Of a stretch of DNA of 64,000 nucleotides, positions 17,856 through 27,018 are shown in pieces. Made by a program: the position numbers and the translations under genes. The stretch is from Mycolicibacterium holsaticum DSM 44478 = JCM 12374 (GTDB taxonomy: Bacteria > Actinomycetota > Actinomycetes > Mycobacteriales > Mycobacteriaceae), in contig NZ_CP080998.1 in the NCBI RefSeq assembly GCF_019645835.1, positions 62,001 through 126,000 on the forward strand. Reading direction: 5' to 3'. The notes beneath the pieces were generated by a model. The model had not been told where the DNA came from. It did not search any database and worked only from the letters and a program-made list of their open reading frames with translations. Numbering within the stretch: position 1 is the first letter of the stretch; every line of letters begins with the position of its first letter.

Positions 17856-18761
17856 ATGTCCGAGCCTGCCCCACCCCGCGGAGTTGTCGTCGGCACCGAC
17901 GGTTCGGAGTCGGCGCGCGCCGCGGTGCGCTGGGCGGCGCATGAAGCCGCGATGCGGGACGCGCCGCTGACCATCGTGCACGTGGTGGCCGCGGGCCCGG
18001 TCATGGCCGCGACGCTGACGTGGCCGGCCGGCGCGATCCCCACGAAGCTTGTCGAGGCCGAGAAGGAACAAGGACGTGCCGTGCTCGCCGAGGCGGTCAA
18101 GGACGTCGATCAGATGATGGCGGGCCGAGTTCGCCCGCAGATCACCGCCGAACTGTTTTTCGGCGCAGCGGTGCCGACCCTGGTGGCATCGTCTGCGGAG
18201 GCCCAGATGCTCGTGGTCGGATCTCGTGGTCGAACAGAGTGGCAACGTCGTCTGCTCGGGTCGGTCACCAACGGGTTGCTTCATCACGCGCACTGCCCGG
18301 TGGCGGTGATCCACGGTGCGACAGATCCGCTGTCTGCGGAGTTCGCGCAGCGCCCGGTGCTGGTCGGGTTCGACGGCTCGGCGGCGTCGGAGTCGGCAGT
18401 GGGGTTGGCGTTCGACGAAGCCGACCTGCGCGGTGTGGAGTTGATGGCGTTGCACGTCTTGAGCGACGCCGAGGTGTCCTCACCGTTCGACATGGAATGG
18501 TCGGCGCTGCAGTCGGTGGGGGACCAGATGTTGTCGGAGCGCCTTGCCGTCTGGCAGGACCGCCATCCCGAGGTCGCGGTGCAGCTCGTCGTCGAATTCG
18601 ACCGGCCGGCGCGGCAACTGGTGGATCACGCCGAACGGGCACAGCTGGTCGTGGTGGGCAGCCGGGGTCGCGGTGGATTCGTCGGAATGCTGCTCGGGTC
18701 GGTCAGCAATGCTGTGGCGCAGGAATCGCCGGTACCGGTCATCGTCGCGCGCCCACGGTGA
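17856..18761 (+). CDS. Tandem-domain universal stress protein
   Basis: A 301-aa protein with two UspA domains. Domain 1 has VVGTDGSESARAA and VVGSRGRTEWQRRLLGSV; domain 2 has LVGFDGSAASESAV and VVGSRGRGGFVGMLLGSV. The G-x2-G-x9-G[ST] pattern of ATP-binding Usp proteins is kept in both. ATG 17856 is chosen because AGGAG (17845-17849) precedes it by 6 nt; an upstream ATG at 17832 overlaps the thiolase stop but lacks such a site. Tandem Usp proteins are common in mycobacteria and bind ATP or cAMP during stress or hypoxia. Confidence 0.87.
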   Translation: MSEPAPPRGVVVGTDGSESARAAVRWAAHEAAMRDAPLTIVHVVAAGPVMAATLTWPAGAIPTKLVEAEKEQGRAVLAEAVKDVDQMMAGRVRPQITAELFFGAAVPTLVASSAEAQMLVVGSRGRTEWQRRLLGSVTNGLLHHAHCPVAVIHGATDPLSAEFAQRPVLVGFDGSAASESAVGLAFDEADLRGVELMALHVLSDAEVSSPFDMEWSALQSVGDQMLSERLAVWQDRHPEVAVQLVVEFDRPARQLVDHAERAQLVVVGSRGRGGFVGMLLGSVSNAVAQESPVPVIVARPR

Positions 18762-18783
18762 ACGGCGGGCGACGGCGAGCAGG

Positions 18784-18814
18784 TTGACAACATACAACCG
18801 ATCGGTTGTACATT
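18784..18814 (+). promoter_or_regulatory. Promoter and perfect 18-bp operator of the ArsR gene
   Basis: TTGACA (18784-18789) and TACATT (18809-18814) form a -35/-10 pair with a wide 19-bp spacer. The palindrome TACAACCGATCGGTTGTA (18793-18810) fills the spacer. The GTG start at 18821 is about 7 bp after the -10, consistent with a leaderless, autoregulated transcript. Confidence 0.7.
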
Positions 18815-18820
18815 GATTGG

Positions 18821-19147
18821 GTGACCGACCAGGACGAGGACAGCGCGGACGCGTTCTTCCACGCCCTGGCCGACCGGACCCGGCGCGACATCCTTCGTCG
18901 GGTGCTGGCCGGGGAGCACTCGGTCACCGCACTTGCGGCCAAGTACGACATGAGCTTTGCCGCGGTGCAGAAACACGTCGCCGTACTGGAGAGGGCGGGC
19001 CTGATCTCCAAGCGTCGCGAGGGGCGAGAGCAACTGGCGAGTGGCGATGTGGAGGCGGTGCGTTCAGTCGCCTCGATGCTCACCGAGCTCGAGGACGTCT
19101 GGCGTGGCCGCGTCGCTGCCATCGACGACCTACTCAACAAGGAATAG
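18821..19147 (+). CDS. ArsR-family regulator
   Basis: A 108-aa winged-helix regulator (FFHALADRTRRDILRRVLAG, then SVTALAAKYDMSFAAVQKHVAVLERAGL). No metal-binding CxC motif is present, so it is probably not a metal sensor. GTG 18821 is chosen because the promoter ends immediately before it. It is two nucleotides ahead of an AHSA1-type gene. ArsR/AHSA1 pairs of this kind are common in actinobacteria, with the ArsR protein repressing the pair, here through the 18793-18810 palindrome. Confidence 0.85.
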   Translation: MTDQDEDSADAFFHALADRTRRDILRRVLAGEHSVTALAAKYDMSFAAVQKHVAVLERAGLISKRREGREQLASGDVEAVRSVASMLTELEDVWRGRVAAIDDLLNKE

Positions 19148-19149
19148 CC

Positions 19150-19638
19150 ATGCCTGTCACCGACATCAGCAAGAACATCGACGACCTCACCCTGACGATC
19201 ACCGCGGAGTTCGCGGCGCCCGTCGAGCGTATCTGGCAGATCTACGCCGACCCGCGCCAGCTCGAGAAGATCTGGGGGCCACCGGGCTATCCGGCAACGG
19301 TGGTGGAGCACTCACTCACCCCGGGCGGCACCGTCACGTACTACATGACCGGGCCCGACGGCGAAAAATACCCGGGCTACTGGAAGGTCTCCGCCGTCGA
19401 CGAGCCGCGAAGCTTCAGTTTCGAAGACGGGTTCGCCGACGACCACCTCGAACCGGCGGACGACATGCCGGTCGCGCGCTGCGTCTACACCTTCGAACCG
19501 ATCGGCGACGGCGCCACCAGAGCCACCTACGTCAGCAGGTACGAATCGGCTGAAGGCCTGCAGAAGGTGCTCGAGATGGGCGTTGAAGAGGGCACCAAGC
19601 AGGCGCTCAACCAGATCGACGCACTGTTGGCGGGCTGA
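19150..19638 (+). CDS. SRPBCC/AHSA1-type protein
   Basis: A 162-aa START-like (SRPBCC) protein. The N-terminal strand-helix TITAEFAAPVERIWQIYADP is followed by LEKIWGPPGYPATV, YYMTGPDGEKYPGYWKV and a C-terminal long helix (GLQKVLEMGVEEGTKQALNQ), the layout of the AHSA1 (Aha1 C-terminal-like) family. It likely binds a small hydrophobic ligand; the ligand is unknown. An AAGGA site precedes ATG 19150. It forms an operon with the ArsR gene. Confidence 0.83.
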   Translation: MPVTDISKNIDDLTLTITAEFAAPVERIWQIYADPRQLEKIWGPPGYPATVVEHSLTPGGTVTYYMTGPDGEKYPGYWKVSAVDEPRSFSFEDGFADDHLEPADDMPVARCVYTFEPIGDGATRATYVSRYESAEGLQKVLEMGVEEGTKQALNQIDALLAG

Positions 19639-19739
19639 CGGAGCCTGCGACGGCTGGCGGGGGCCATTATGGCCAGCGGCGCGGCCGATGGTGTCATGAT
19701 GCAGGGCGACCGGCACGCCAGCGAGAGGGACTTGAGGCC

Positions 19740-20498
19740 ATGGGTACCACCGACATAGTTGAGGCCGCCGCCGAAGCCGGAACTGCGATAGAACAAGCGG
19801 TCGCGGTCTTCATGCTGCATCCAGAGACGTTCGGCGAAAGCGTCGCCGCGGGCTACCAGAACCCGTTGGCCGGCTACGTCGCCGGCCGCGCCGGGGTGCT
19901 GGGCGAAGCCGACGGTGCCACGGTCGGCGCAGTGTTCGCGGTGTTCGAACCCACCTCGCTGGCGGCGATGTGGGAGGAGGGCCGCGCGGTGCACGGCGCT
20001 GCCGGTGCGGCGCAACGGTATTGGGAGCAGGCCGCCGAGTTCGGACGTAAGTACCTCGCCGGTGCGGCTGGGCTGGAGCGCATCGCCGAACTGGGCGAGA
20101 AGTTGATCGCCGTGACACCGATCGCCGGGCTGCCGCTGTATGCCGGTTGGCGTGCGATGCCGTTGGCCGACGACGCCCCGGCGCGGGCGTTGCAGGTGAT
20201 GTTCGTGCTGCGGGAACTGCGCGCCGGGGTGCACTTCAACGCGCTCACGATCTCGGGCATCGCCCCGATCGAGGCGCACATGCTCAACAAGGGGCCCGAG
20301 TACGCCGCGATGTTCGGGTGGCCCGAACCGTACGCCGACGGCGCCGACAAAAAGGACCGCTACGCCGAGGTCGAACAGGCGACCAACCGGCGGATGGCCG
20401 AACTGTGTGCCGAGGCCTTCGACGTCGACGAGGTTCAGGAGCTGGCACGGCTCAGCACCGACGCGCTGGCGTCGCTGAAGGCCAACGTCCCGAACTGA
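19740..20498 (+). CDS. SCO6745-family protein, function unknown
   Basis: A 252-aa protein resembling the actinobacterial SCO6745 family. It shows an all-helical layout, the block NPLAGYVAGRAGVLGEADG, VFAVFEPTSLAAMW, and a region with HFNALTISGIAPIEAHMLNK near residue 165-190. Family members have been loosely annotated as SalK-like, without demonstrated function. There is no signal peptide or membrane segment. It seems monocistronic and ends 2 nt from the stop of the converging TetR gene. Confidence 0.55.
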   Translation: MGTTDIVEAAAEAGTAIEQAVAVFMLHPETFGESVAAGYQNPLAGYVAGRAGVLGEADGATVGAVFAVFEPTSLAAMWEEGRAVHGAAGAAQRYWEQAAEFGRKYLAGAAGLERIAELGEKLIAVTPIAGLPLYAGWRAMPLADDAPARALQVMFVLRELRAGVHFNALTISGIAPIEAHMLNKGPEYAAMFGWPEPYADGADKKDRYAEVEQATNRRMAELCAEAFDVDEVQELARLSTDALASLKANVPN

Positions 20499-20499
20499 G

Positions 20500-21045
20500 C
20501 TAGCTGGGCCAGCCCACCAAGGCCCGGTCGGCCACCACGTGCAGGTCGTCGCGGCTGGCTCCGCTGCGCGCCTGGATCGCGATGCCCTGGCACACCGCGG
20601 CGATCCAGCGAGCCAACACCAGCGTGTCCACTCCGGACAGTTCACCGTCAGCGACAGCCGCGTCGAACCGTTCGGCGATCCAATGCACCGTCGCTTCGCG
20701 CATCTCGGCCAGCCCCGGGCCGTGGTCGACCGTCAGACAACCGCGCGGATCGGCGCTGACGATGTCGGCGGCGCCGTGCACCATCGCCTCGGCGACCCCG
20801 CGCGCGGTCGGCAGCACTAGCGCTGCACCGATGTAACCCCCCGGCCCGGCGTTGTAACGCTCGACGGCCCGTTCGTACAACTGTTCCTTGGAGCCGAACT
20901 CGGCGTAGATACTGCGGCGGTTGACCCCGGTCGCGGCGGTGACGTCGGAGATCGAGACGCCGTCGAAGCCGCGCGCCCAGAACAGCTTCATCGCCGCCTC
21001 CACCACCTGATCGGGGTCGTATTCGCGCGGCCGTCCGACCGCCAT
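20500..21045 (-). CDS. TetR-family regulator
   Basis: A 181-aa regulator. The N-terminus GRPREYDPDQVVEAAMKLFW leads into the HTH VSISDVTAATGVNRRSIYAEFGSKEQLYERAV. ATG 21045 has a GAGAGGTGG site 6 nt upstream. It is divergent from the short-chain dehydrogenase gene across about 113 bp; that arrangement usually means the TetR protein represses its neighbour. This TetR subtype often controls SDR genes. Confidence 0.85.
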   Translation of the reverse strand: MAVGRPREYDPDQVVEAAMKLFWARGFDGVSISDVTAATGVNRRSIYAEFGSKEQLYERAVERYNAGPGGYIGAALVLPTARGVAEAMVHGAADIVSADPRGCLTVDHGPGLAEMREATVHWIAERFDAAVADGELSGVDTLVLARWIAAVCQGIAIQARSGASRDDLHVVADRALVGWPS

Positions 21046-21158
21046 GGCGCACCACCTCTCTGCGGCTTCGGTCCTGCGGGAATAACCCCGTCGCCATAGG
21101 CCTTGACCTGATCGTACTAAGTAACGCATCGGTTCGTAATTATGAGAGAGGCCACAAA

Positions 21159-21908
21159 ATGAGCACAGCACCCCTGACCGGTCGGCGCGCGTTGGTCACC
21201 GGAGGTTCCCGCGGGATCGGCGCGGAGACCGTGCGGCGCCTGACATCCGACGGTGCGGCGGTGGCCTTCACGTACTCGGCCTCAGCGGCCGAGGCCGAGA
21301 AGCTCGTCGCCGAAGTCGCCGAGCACGGCGGACGGGCCGTCGCGATCCAGGCCGACTCGGCAGACCCCGCCCAGGTCGCCGCCGCGGTCGAGCAGACCGT
21401 CACCGAGCTTGGCGGGCTGGACGTACTGGTGAACAACGCCGCCGTCGCCCATATGGCGGTGATCGACGAGTTTCCGGGCGAGGAGTTCGACCGGCTCGTG
21501 GCGATCAACATCGGCGGAATGTTCTGGGCGGTGCGCACCGCGGTGAAGCATCTGGGTGAGGGCGCGCGGATCATCAACATCGGCAGCATCAACGCCGACC
21601 AGATGCCGAACCCGGGCTTCTCGGTGTACGGCATGACCAAGGGCGCGGTCGCCTCGTTCACCCGCGGCCTGGCGCGCGATCTCGGTCCGCGCGGCATCAC
21701 CGTCAACAATGTGCAGCCGGGTCCCATCGACACCGATGCGAATCCGGACAACGGCAGTGAGTTCTCCGAAAGCGCCAAGAAGTTGTTGCCCCTCGGCCGC
21801 TACGGCCACGTGAGCGACGTCGCCGCCATCGTGAGCTTCCTCGCGGGTCCAGAATCGGGGTTCGTGACCGGTGCGAGCTGGAACGTCGACGGCGGCTTCA
21901 CCGTCTAG
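21159..21908 (+). CDS. Short-chain dehydrogenase/reductase (classical SDR)
   Basis: A 249-aa NAD(P)-dependent oxidoreductase. The cofactor motif TGGSRGIG (residues 15-22), NNAA, catalytic Ser in NIGSIN, YGMTK (catalytic Tyr-x3-Lys) and the terminal GASWNVDGGFTV are all present. The length is standard for FabG-like enzymes. The substrate is unknown. Probably regulated by the divergent TetR. Confidence 0.9.
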   Translation: MSTAPLTGRRALVTGGSRGIGAETVRRLTSDGAAVAFTYSASAAEAEKLVAEVAEHGGRAVAIQADSADPAQVAAAVEQTVTELGGLDVLVNNAAVAHMAVIDEFPGEEFDRLVAINIGGMFWAVRTAVKHLGEGARIINIGSINADQMPNPGFSVYGMTKGAVASFTRGLARDLGPRGITVNNVQPGPIDTDANPDNGSEFSESAKKLLPLGRYGHVSDVAAIVSFLAGPESGFVTGASWNVDGGFTV

Positions 21909-21951
21909 TCGCACCGCGTTCCAGCGAATCGGAGATCGGGTCCGCAACCAC

Positions 21952-22542
21952 TCAGGTCCTCAGCGCAACCCTTAACGGCGGAACATAGAGCTGAATTATT
22001 TCATCAGAAGACATCGACGCCATCGGTTCGAGGCGCAGGATGTAACGGGCCAGGACCAGGCCCGCGATCTGAGCGAAGAATGCTGCCGCGCGTTTGCGGG
22101 CATTCGCACCGCCGATTCGCGCTGCGATCAGGTCGATCAGTTCGACTTCGAGCATCTCTTTGACAAGGTTCGCGACGACTGTGTCTTGGAACGCGCCGGC
22201 GACCAATACGCGTAGTGGCGCACCATTTTCGGAGTCTTCCCAAAGGGACAGGATGGAACGGAGGGCGCGTTCGGGCAACAGGGCGGAGTCGCCCTCCACA
22301 GCTCGACCAAGGATGTCAGCCGGATTCGCGGCCAGGGCAAGGGTGGCGCCCAACAGGCCTTTCTTGGAGCCGAAATAGTAGCTGACCAGGGCAAGGTCGA
22401 CACCGGCTTCCGTCGCGACCGACCGCATCGTGACCGCCTGATAGCCCTCTTCGAGGAAGCGTCTCCGGGCGACGTCGAGAATCTGCACGCGGGTGTCGGG
22501 CTTTCCGGGCCTGCGTCCTCGGCGAGGACCAGAATTCATCAT
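21952..22542 (-). CDS. TetR-family regulator next to mmpS-mmpL
   Basis: About 195 aa; start ATG 22542 or the adjacent ATG 22539. The HTH region is YQAVTMRSVATEAGVDLALV followed by SYYFGSKKGLLGATL. The N-terminus GPRRGRRPGKPDTR is basic. A perfect TATAAT lies 7 bp before the first ATG, so the transcript is probably leaderless. It is divergent from the mmpS-mmpL operon and likely represses it. Confidence 0.85.
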   Translation of the reverse strand: MMNSGPRRGRRPGKPDTRVQILDVARRRFLEEGYQAVTMRSVATEAGVDLALVSYYFGSKKGLLGATLALAANPADILGRAVEGDSALLPERALRSILSLWEDSENGAPLRVLVAGAFQDTVVANLVKEMLEVELIDLIAARIGGANARKRAAAFFAQIAGLVLARYILRLEPMASMSSDEIIQLYVPPLRVALRT

Positions 22543-22549
22543 TGTTGAG

Positions 22550-22555
22550 ATTATA
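22550..22555 (-). promoter_or_regulatory. TATAAT -10 box of the TetR gene
   Basis: On the minus strand TATAAT occupies 22555-22550, 7 bp before ATG 22542, so transcription would begin at or next to the start codon. No good -35 hexamer is seen. Confidence 0.5.
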
Positions 22556-22722
22556 TCCGTCGTATGTACAGAGTGGACACGCTTCATCCCTGAAACGAAC
22601 GGACCCCACATGCTTGCCAGACCGTCTGCGCCTCCCACGGCAAGGGCGACAACTGCGGCGGCGCCCACCCCGCTGAGCGTGCGTGTCGGAAGCGGCACAG
22701 ACAGCTGTCAAACGGCGAACGG

Positions 22723-23169
22723 ATGACAGGGATTTCAGTCAGGCGCACGATCGGGCGAAATTGGATGCTGCTGGTGGTGGCGGTCGTGGCAGCGGTCGCG
22801 GGGTTCAGTGTGTATCGGCTCCAGGGAATCTTTGGAACGCAAAGCGACGCTTCGTCTTTCGGCGGTACGGCGAATGAAATCGTTACTTTCAACCCGAAGC
22901 ACGTAACCCTTGAAGTTTTCGGCGTCCAAGGAACGGTGGCAACCATCAACTACCTCGACGGGGATGCCGAACCGCACGAGGTTCTCGACGCGACATTGCC
23001 GTGGGCCTACACGATTACGACAACGCAGCCGGCGGTCTTCGCCAATCTGGTGGCACAGGGCGACAGCGACCTCATCGGTTGCCGCATCACCGTCGACGGT
23101 GTGATCAAAGACGAGCGAACCGTCAACAGGGTGAATGCCTATACCTTCTGCCTGGATAAGTCCTCGTGA
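22723..23169 (+). CDS. mmpS: MmpS-family accessory protein
   Basis: A 148-aa protein: a basic N-terminus, one transmembrane helix (about residues 14-30, [19 protein letters not shown]) and an exported beta-sandwich domain. The pattern [14 protein letters not shown] and a C-terminal Cys pair ([18 protein letters not shown]) match MmpS4/MmpS5. MmpS proteins assist their MmpL partner in export of siderophores, lipids or drugs. Its stop overlaps the mmpL start (GTGA). Confidence 0.88.
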   Translation: MTGISVRRTIGRNWMLLVVAVVAAVAGFSVYRLQGIFGTQSDASSFGGTANEIVTFNPKHVTLEVFGVQGTVATINYLDGDAEPHEVLDATLPWAYTITTTQPAVFANLVAQGDSDLIGCRITVDGVIKDERTVNRVNAYTFCLDKSS

Positions 23170-26036
23170 GCAACGGGCACGGCTCGCGATTCTCCCTTTC
23201 GGCGACGATCCGCCGGTTGGCGGTGCCGATTCTGCTGTTCTGGCTGACGGTGGCCGCCGTCACCAATGCTGCCGTGCCGCGGTTGGAAGAGGTCGCCAAG
23301 GAACGAAACGTTTCGATGAGTCCCGCCGATGCGCCGTCGATGCAGGCGATGAAACGCGTCGGTGAGATATTCGACGAGTACGACTCCGACAGTGCAGCAA
23401 TGATCGTGCTGGAAGGCGAGGATCCACTCGGCGAGGGCGCACACCGCTATTACGACACGTTGGTCCAGAGGCTGGCCGAGGACACCAAGCATGTCGAGCA
23501 CATCCAGAACTTCTGGGGGGACCCGCTGACGGCCGCGGGCGTCCAGAGCGCTGACGGGAAAGCCGCCTATGTTCAGGTCTACCTGGCCGGCAATCAGGGC
23601 GAGGCATTGGCGAACGAGTCCGTCGCTGCAGTCCGCGCGATTGTGGCAGATACGCCGCCACCAAACGGAGTGAAGACCTACGTCACTGGCGCAGGACCAC
23701 TGCTCGCGGATCAGTTCGGAGTAGGCACCAAGGGCACCGTCAAGGTCACGATGATCACCCTTCTCGTGATCGCGGTGATGCTGTTTTTCGTCTATCGCTC
23801 GGTCGCCACGATGTTCCTGGTGCTCCTTATCGTTTTCGTGCAGTTGCTAGCCGCCCGGGGGATCATTGCCCTGCTGTCCGACTCCGAAATCATCGGGCTC
23901 TCTGTGTACGCGACCAATCTGCTTACGCTGCTTGTCATTGCGGCTGGGACAGATTACGCGATATTTTTCATCGGCCGATATCAGGAAGCTCGCGCGGCCG
24001 GCGAGGACCGGCCGACGGCATACCACACGATGTTCAACGGGACAGCGCATGTTGTTCTAGGCTCTGGATTGACCATCGCCGGAGCGGTGTACTGCCTCAG
24101 CTTTACCCGGCTGCCCTACTTTCACAGCCTCGGCGGGCCGGTCACGGTAGCCGTCCTGGTCGCCCTCGGAGCAGCCCTTACGCTGATCCCCGCGGTAGTC
24201 ACTATCGGCAGTCATCTAGGTCTGCTCGAACCGAAACGTACGATGCGGACGCGTGAATGGCGGCGCATCGGCACCGCCATTGTCCGGTGGCCGGGGCCCA
24301 TCCTGGCGGTGACCGGCGTGGTGGCCATCATCGGTATGTTCGCCCTGCCTGGTTACGAAACGAATTACGATGTTCGACAATATATTCCGGGTAGTGCCCC
24401 GGCGAACGTCGGCTACGCCGCCGCCGAACGCCACTTTCCTGCCGGCCGGCTGAACCCCGAACTATTGCTGATCGAAGCCGATCACGATATGCGCAATTCC
24501 GCAGATATGCTCATCTTGGAAAGGATTGCCCGCGAAGTCTTCCGCCTTCCTGGCATCGCCCAAGTGCAGTCCATCACCCGTCCCCTTGGAACGCCGATCG
24601 ACCAGGCCTCGATTCCGTTCCAGATCAGCATGCAGAACACCGGGCAAGTCATGAACCTCACCTATCAGAAGGACCGAGCCGACGACATGCTGAAGCAGGC
24701 CGACGAGCTTGCGAAATCGATCCACGTATTGGAGCAGCAGTATGCACTGCAACAGGAGTTAGCTGCTGCTACAGATGTCCAGGCTGAAAGCTTTGCCGAT
24801 GTGACCGCCACACTGAACGAAGTCCGCGATGACATGGCGAACCTCGACGATTTTCTACGTCCGATTCGCAACTACTTCTACTGGGAAGAGCACTGCTACA
24901 ACATCCCGTCCTGCTCCGCGTTCAGGTCCGTCTTCGAGGCACTCGACGGTGTCGACAAGCTCAGCGGGAAGATGGAACGCGTCAGAGAAACCCTGGACAA
25001 TTTAACCGCCATCCAACCGCAGCTGGTGGCACTGATACCTGAGCAGATCGAAAGCCAGAAGACGAATCATGAACTGATGCTCACAAACTACGCCACGATG
25101 GCGGGCATTTATGAGCGGATGGAGGCTTCGACGGATAACTCGAGCGCCATGGGCCGGGCCTTTGCCACCGCCAAAATTGACGATTTCTTCTACATGCCTC
25201 CGGAAGTGTTCGACAATCCCGATTTCCAGCGCGGGTTGAAAATGTTTCTCTCGGCCGACGGCAAAGCGGCCCGCATGATCATCACCCATGAAGGTGATCC
25301 TGCGATGCCGGAGGGCATCGCGCACATCGAGCCAATCAAGAACACCGCGTATACGGCCGTCAAGGGGACAGCCTTGCAGGGCGCTGAAATGACTTTGGCA
25401 GGCACCGCTGCGACCTATAAAGACATCCAGGAAGGCGCGAAATACGATCTGATGATCGCCGGGATCGCCGCCCTCAGCCTCATTTTGCTCATCATGATGT
25501 TGGTTACGCGCAGCCTGGTCGCGGCGACCGTCATTGTGGGCACGGTCGCGCTTTCGTTGGGGGCCTCATTCGGGTTGTCGGTGCTCGTCTGGCAGCACAT
25601 TTTTGGTGTCGAGCTTTACTGGATTGTGCTCGCCCTGGCTGTTGTCGTGCTCCTTGGCGTCGGCTCCGACTACAACCTGTTGTTGATCTCCCGATTCAAA
25701 GAAGAGCTTGGCGCCGGAATCAAAACAGGCATGGTTCGCACAATGGGCAGCACCGGTTCGGTGGTGACGGCCGCCGGCCTCGTTTTCGCCGCGACCATGA
25801 CCTCGTTCGTGTTCAGCGATCTGCGCGTTCTCGCCCAGATCGGGACCACCATCGGCCTCGGTCTCCTATTCGACACCCTCATCGTTCGGGCATTCATGAC
25901 CCCGTCGATTGCGGTCCTCCTGGGACGCTGGTTCTGGTGGCCACAACGGGTGCGCCCGCGTCCGGCAAGCCACATGCTCCGCCCCTACGGTCCACGCCGG
26001 ATGGTTCGCGAGTTGCTGGGTGATACGACGAAGTAG
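23166..26036 (+). CDS. mmpL: MmpL-family RND transporter
   Basis: A 956-aa RND transporter with 12 predicted membrane helices and two large periplasmic loops (about residues 40-190 and 400-750). The proton-relay Asp-Tyr pairs are seen in TM4 ([17 protein letters not shown], Asp263/Tyr264) and TM10 ([15 protein letters not shown]). The size and the coiled-coil-containing second loop fit the MmpL4/MmpL5 group, which pairs with MmpS for export of mycobactin-type siderophores or drugs. Which cargo is used here is unknown. Start GTG 23166 is coupled to mmpS. The operon uses more A/T-rich codons than its neighbours, which hints at separate ancestry. Confidence 0.92.
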   Translation: MSNGHGSRFSLSATIRRLAVPILLFWLTVAAVTNAAVPRLEEVAKERNVSMSPADAPSMQAMKRVGEIFDEYDSDSAAMIVLEGEDPLGEGAHRYYDTLVQRLAEDTKHVEHIQNFWGDPLTAAGVQSADGKAAYVQVYLAGNQGEALANESVAAVRAIVADTPPPNGVKTYVTGAGPLLADQFGVGTKGTVKVTMITLLVIAVMLFFVYRSVATMFLVLLIVFVQLLAARGIIALLSDSEIIGLSVYATNLLTLLVIAAGTDYAIFFIGRYQEARAAGEDRPTAYHTMFNGTAHVVLGSGLTIAGAVYCLSFTRLPYFHSLGGPVTVAVLVALGAALTLIPAVVTIGSHLGLLEPKRTMRTREWRRIGTAIVRWPGPILAVTGVVAIIGMFALPGYETNYDVRQYIPGSAPANVGYAAAERHFPAGRLNPELLLIEADHDMRNSADMLILERIAREVFRLPGIAQVQSITRPLGTPIDQASIPFQISMQNTGQVMNLTYQKDRADDMLKQADELAKSIHVLEQQYALQQELAAATDVQAESFADVTATLNEVRDDMANLDDFLRPIRNYFYWEEHCYNIPSCSAFRSVFEALDGVDKLSGKMERVRETLDNLTAIQPQLVALIPEQIESQKTNHELMLTNYATMAGIYERMEASTDNSSAMGRAFATAKIDDFFYMPPEVFDNPDFQRGLKMFLSADGKAARMIITHEGDPAMPEGIAHIEPIKNTAYTAVKGTALQGAEMTLAGTAATYKDIQEGAKYDLMIAGIAALSLILLIMMLVTRSLVAATVIVGTVALSLGASFGLSVLVWQHIFGVELYWIVLALAVVVLLGVGSDYNLLLISRFKEELGAGIKTGMVRTMGSTGSVVTAAGLVFAATMTSFVFSDLRVLAQIGTTIGLGLLFDTLIVRAFMTPSIAVLLGRWFWWPQRVRPRPASHMLRPYGPRRMVRELLGDTTK

Positions 26037-26050
26037 ACACGGGGAGCCAC

Positions 26051-26123
26051 GAACCAGCGGCACGGTGGTCGGCACGGCAGGCTCAGTTCGCACCCGGGCG
26101 CCGAAATGCGGATCACCGCCTGA
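26051..26123 (+). pseudogene. Orphan 3'-end copy of a small exported-protein gene
   Basis: This stretch closely matches the last about 70 bp (29061-29131) of the exported-protein gene at 28694-29131, including a near-identical run coding SSHPGAEMRITA and the TGA stop. A few inserted bases break the frame upstream of that run. Nothing else of the gene is present. It is a leftover of duplication or of a lost paralogue. Confidence 0.7.
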
Positions 26124-26131
26124 GTGATCCC

Positions 26132-26154
26132 GTCGACGGGGCGAAGCCGTCGAC
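26132..26154 (+). terminator. Stem-loop after mmpL
   Basis: Perfect 8-bp arms GTCGACGG (26132-26139) and CCGTCGAC (26147-26154) enclose a 7-nt loop. There is no U-tract, which is usual for mycobacterial terminators. It sits about 95 bp after the mmpL stop. Confidence 0.45.
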
Positions 26155-26218
26155 TCCGACGTGCGGTGACACGTACGCTGCTGATGATCGATGCGCGCGC
26201 TCGAGGGGATGCGGTCAC

Positions 26219-26596
26219 ATGAGTTCCGTTGACGATGATCGACCGGCGGACGCAGAGGAGGAACCCGACTACCGCTTCACCCTGGCCAACGAGCGGACTT
26301 TTCTGGCCTGGACCCGAACAGCGTTGGCGCTCATAGCCGGCGGCATCGCCGTCGTGCAGTTCGTGCCGTCCTTGGGGATTCCCGGACTGCGACATGGCCT
26401 CGCCGTGGTGTTGACGGCCGGCGGTGGTCTGTTAGCGGCCCTGGCGGTGCGGCGTTGGCAACGCGTGCAGGCGGCAATGCGCCGCCGGGAAGCGCTGCCG
26501 TCCACATATGTCCCGTTGGTGCTCAGCATCGCTATCTTCGCCGTCACCATCGCGGTTCTGGTGGCGCTGGTCGTCTGGCCGCCAACGGGTGCATGA
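26219..26596 (+). CDS. DUF202 (YidH-type) membrane protein, first of pair
   Basis: A 125-aa small membrane protein. The N-terminal signature RFTLANERTFLAWTRTALALIAGG defines DUF202, and three hydrophobic helices follow (about residues 30-52, 56-74, 95-118). Function is unknown for the family. A GAGGGG site precedes ATG 26219. The next gene begins two nucleotides after its stop, so the two are coupled and may form a heteromer. Confidence 0.85.
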   Translation: MSSVDDDRPADAEEEPDYRFTLANERTFLAWTRTALALIAGGIAVVQFVPSLGIPGLRHGLAVVLTAGGGLLAALAVRRWQRVQAAMRRREALPSTYVPLVLSIAIFAVTIAVLVALVVWPPTGA

Positions 26597-26597
26597 G

Positions 26598-26945
26598 ATG
26601 CCGCACCCAGAACCGCAGAAGCCCGGGTTGCCGGCCGAGCGCACGTTGTTGTCCTGGGAACGAGCCGCATTCGGTTTCCTGATCAGCGGTGCGCTGGTGC
26701 TGCTGCGCCCGCACGGTCCTCTCGGATCGGGACGGACCGTGTTGGCGCTCACCGCGACTCTGCTCGCGCTGCTCGTTCTCGGTCTCGGTTATCGACGTTC
26801 GAGACAGATCAGAACCAGCCTGGTCATCGCCGGACGAGTCGTCATGCTTGCCCCGCGCGTGGAGGTTCTGCTGATCGGTGGCGCTACGGTCGGCTTCGCG
26901 ACGGCGATCGTGGTGGCGTTGCTGTGCTCGGTCATACTCGGCTGA
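26598..26945 (+). CDS. DUF202-like membrane protein, second of pair
   Basis: A 115-aa protein with the DUF202 signature in shortened form (LPAERTLLSWERAAFGFLISG) and three hydrophobic helices. ATG 26598 follows the previous stop as TGAGATG; GTG 26589 in the same frame is an alternative that would overlap. Function is unknown. DUF202 proteins often occur as such adjacent pairs. Confidence 0.82.
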   Translation: MPHPEPQKPGLPAERTLLSWERAAFGFLISGALVLLRPHGPLGSGRTVLALTATLLALLVLGLGYRRSRQIRTSLVIAGRVVMLAPRVEVLLIGGATVGFATAIVVALLCSVILG

Positions 26946-27018
26946 GCCCGCAAGTCCGCCCAGAAGCGCCGACGATCACACAGCACAACCTGCGTTCCAG
27001 CGTGGGATACTCGCGAAC

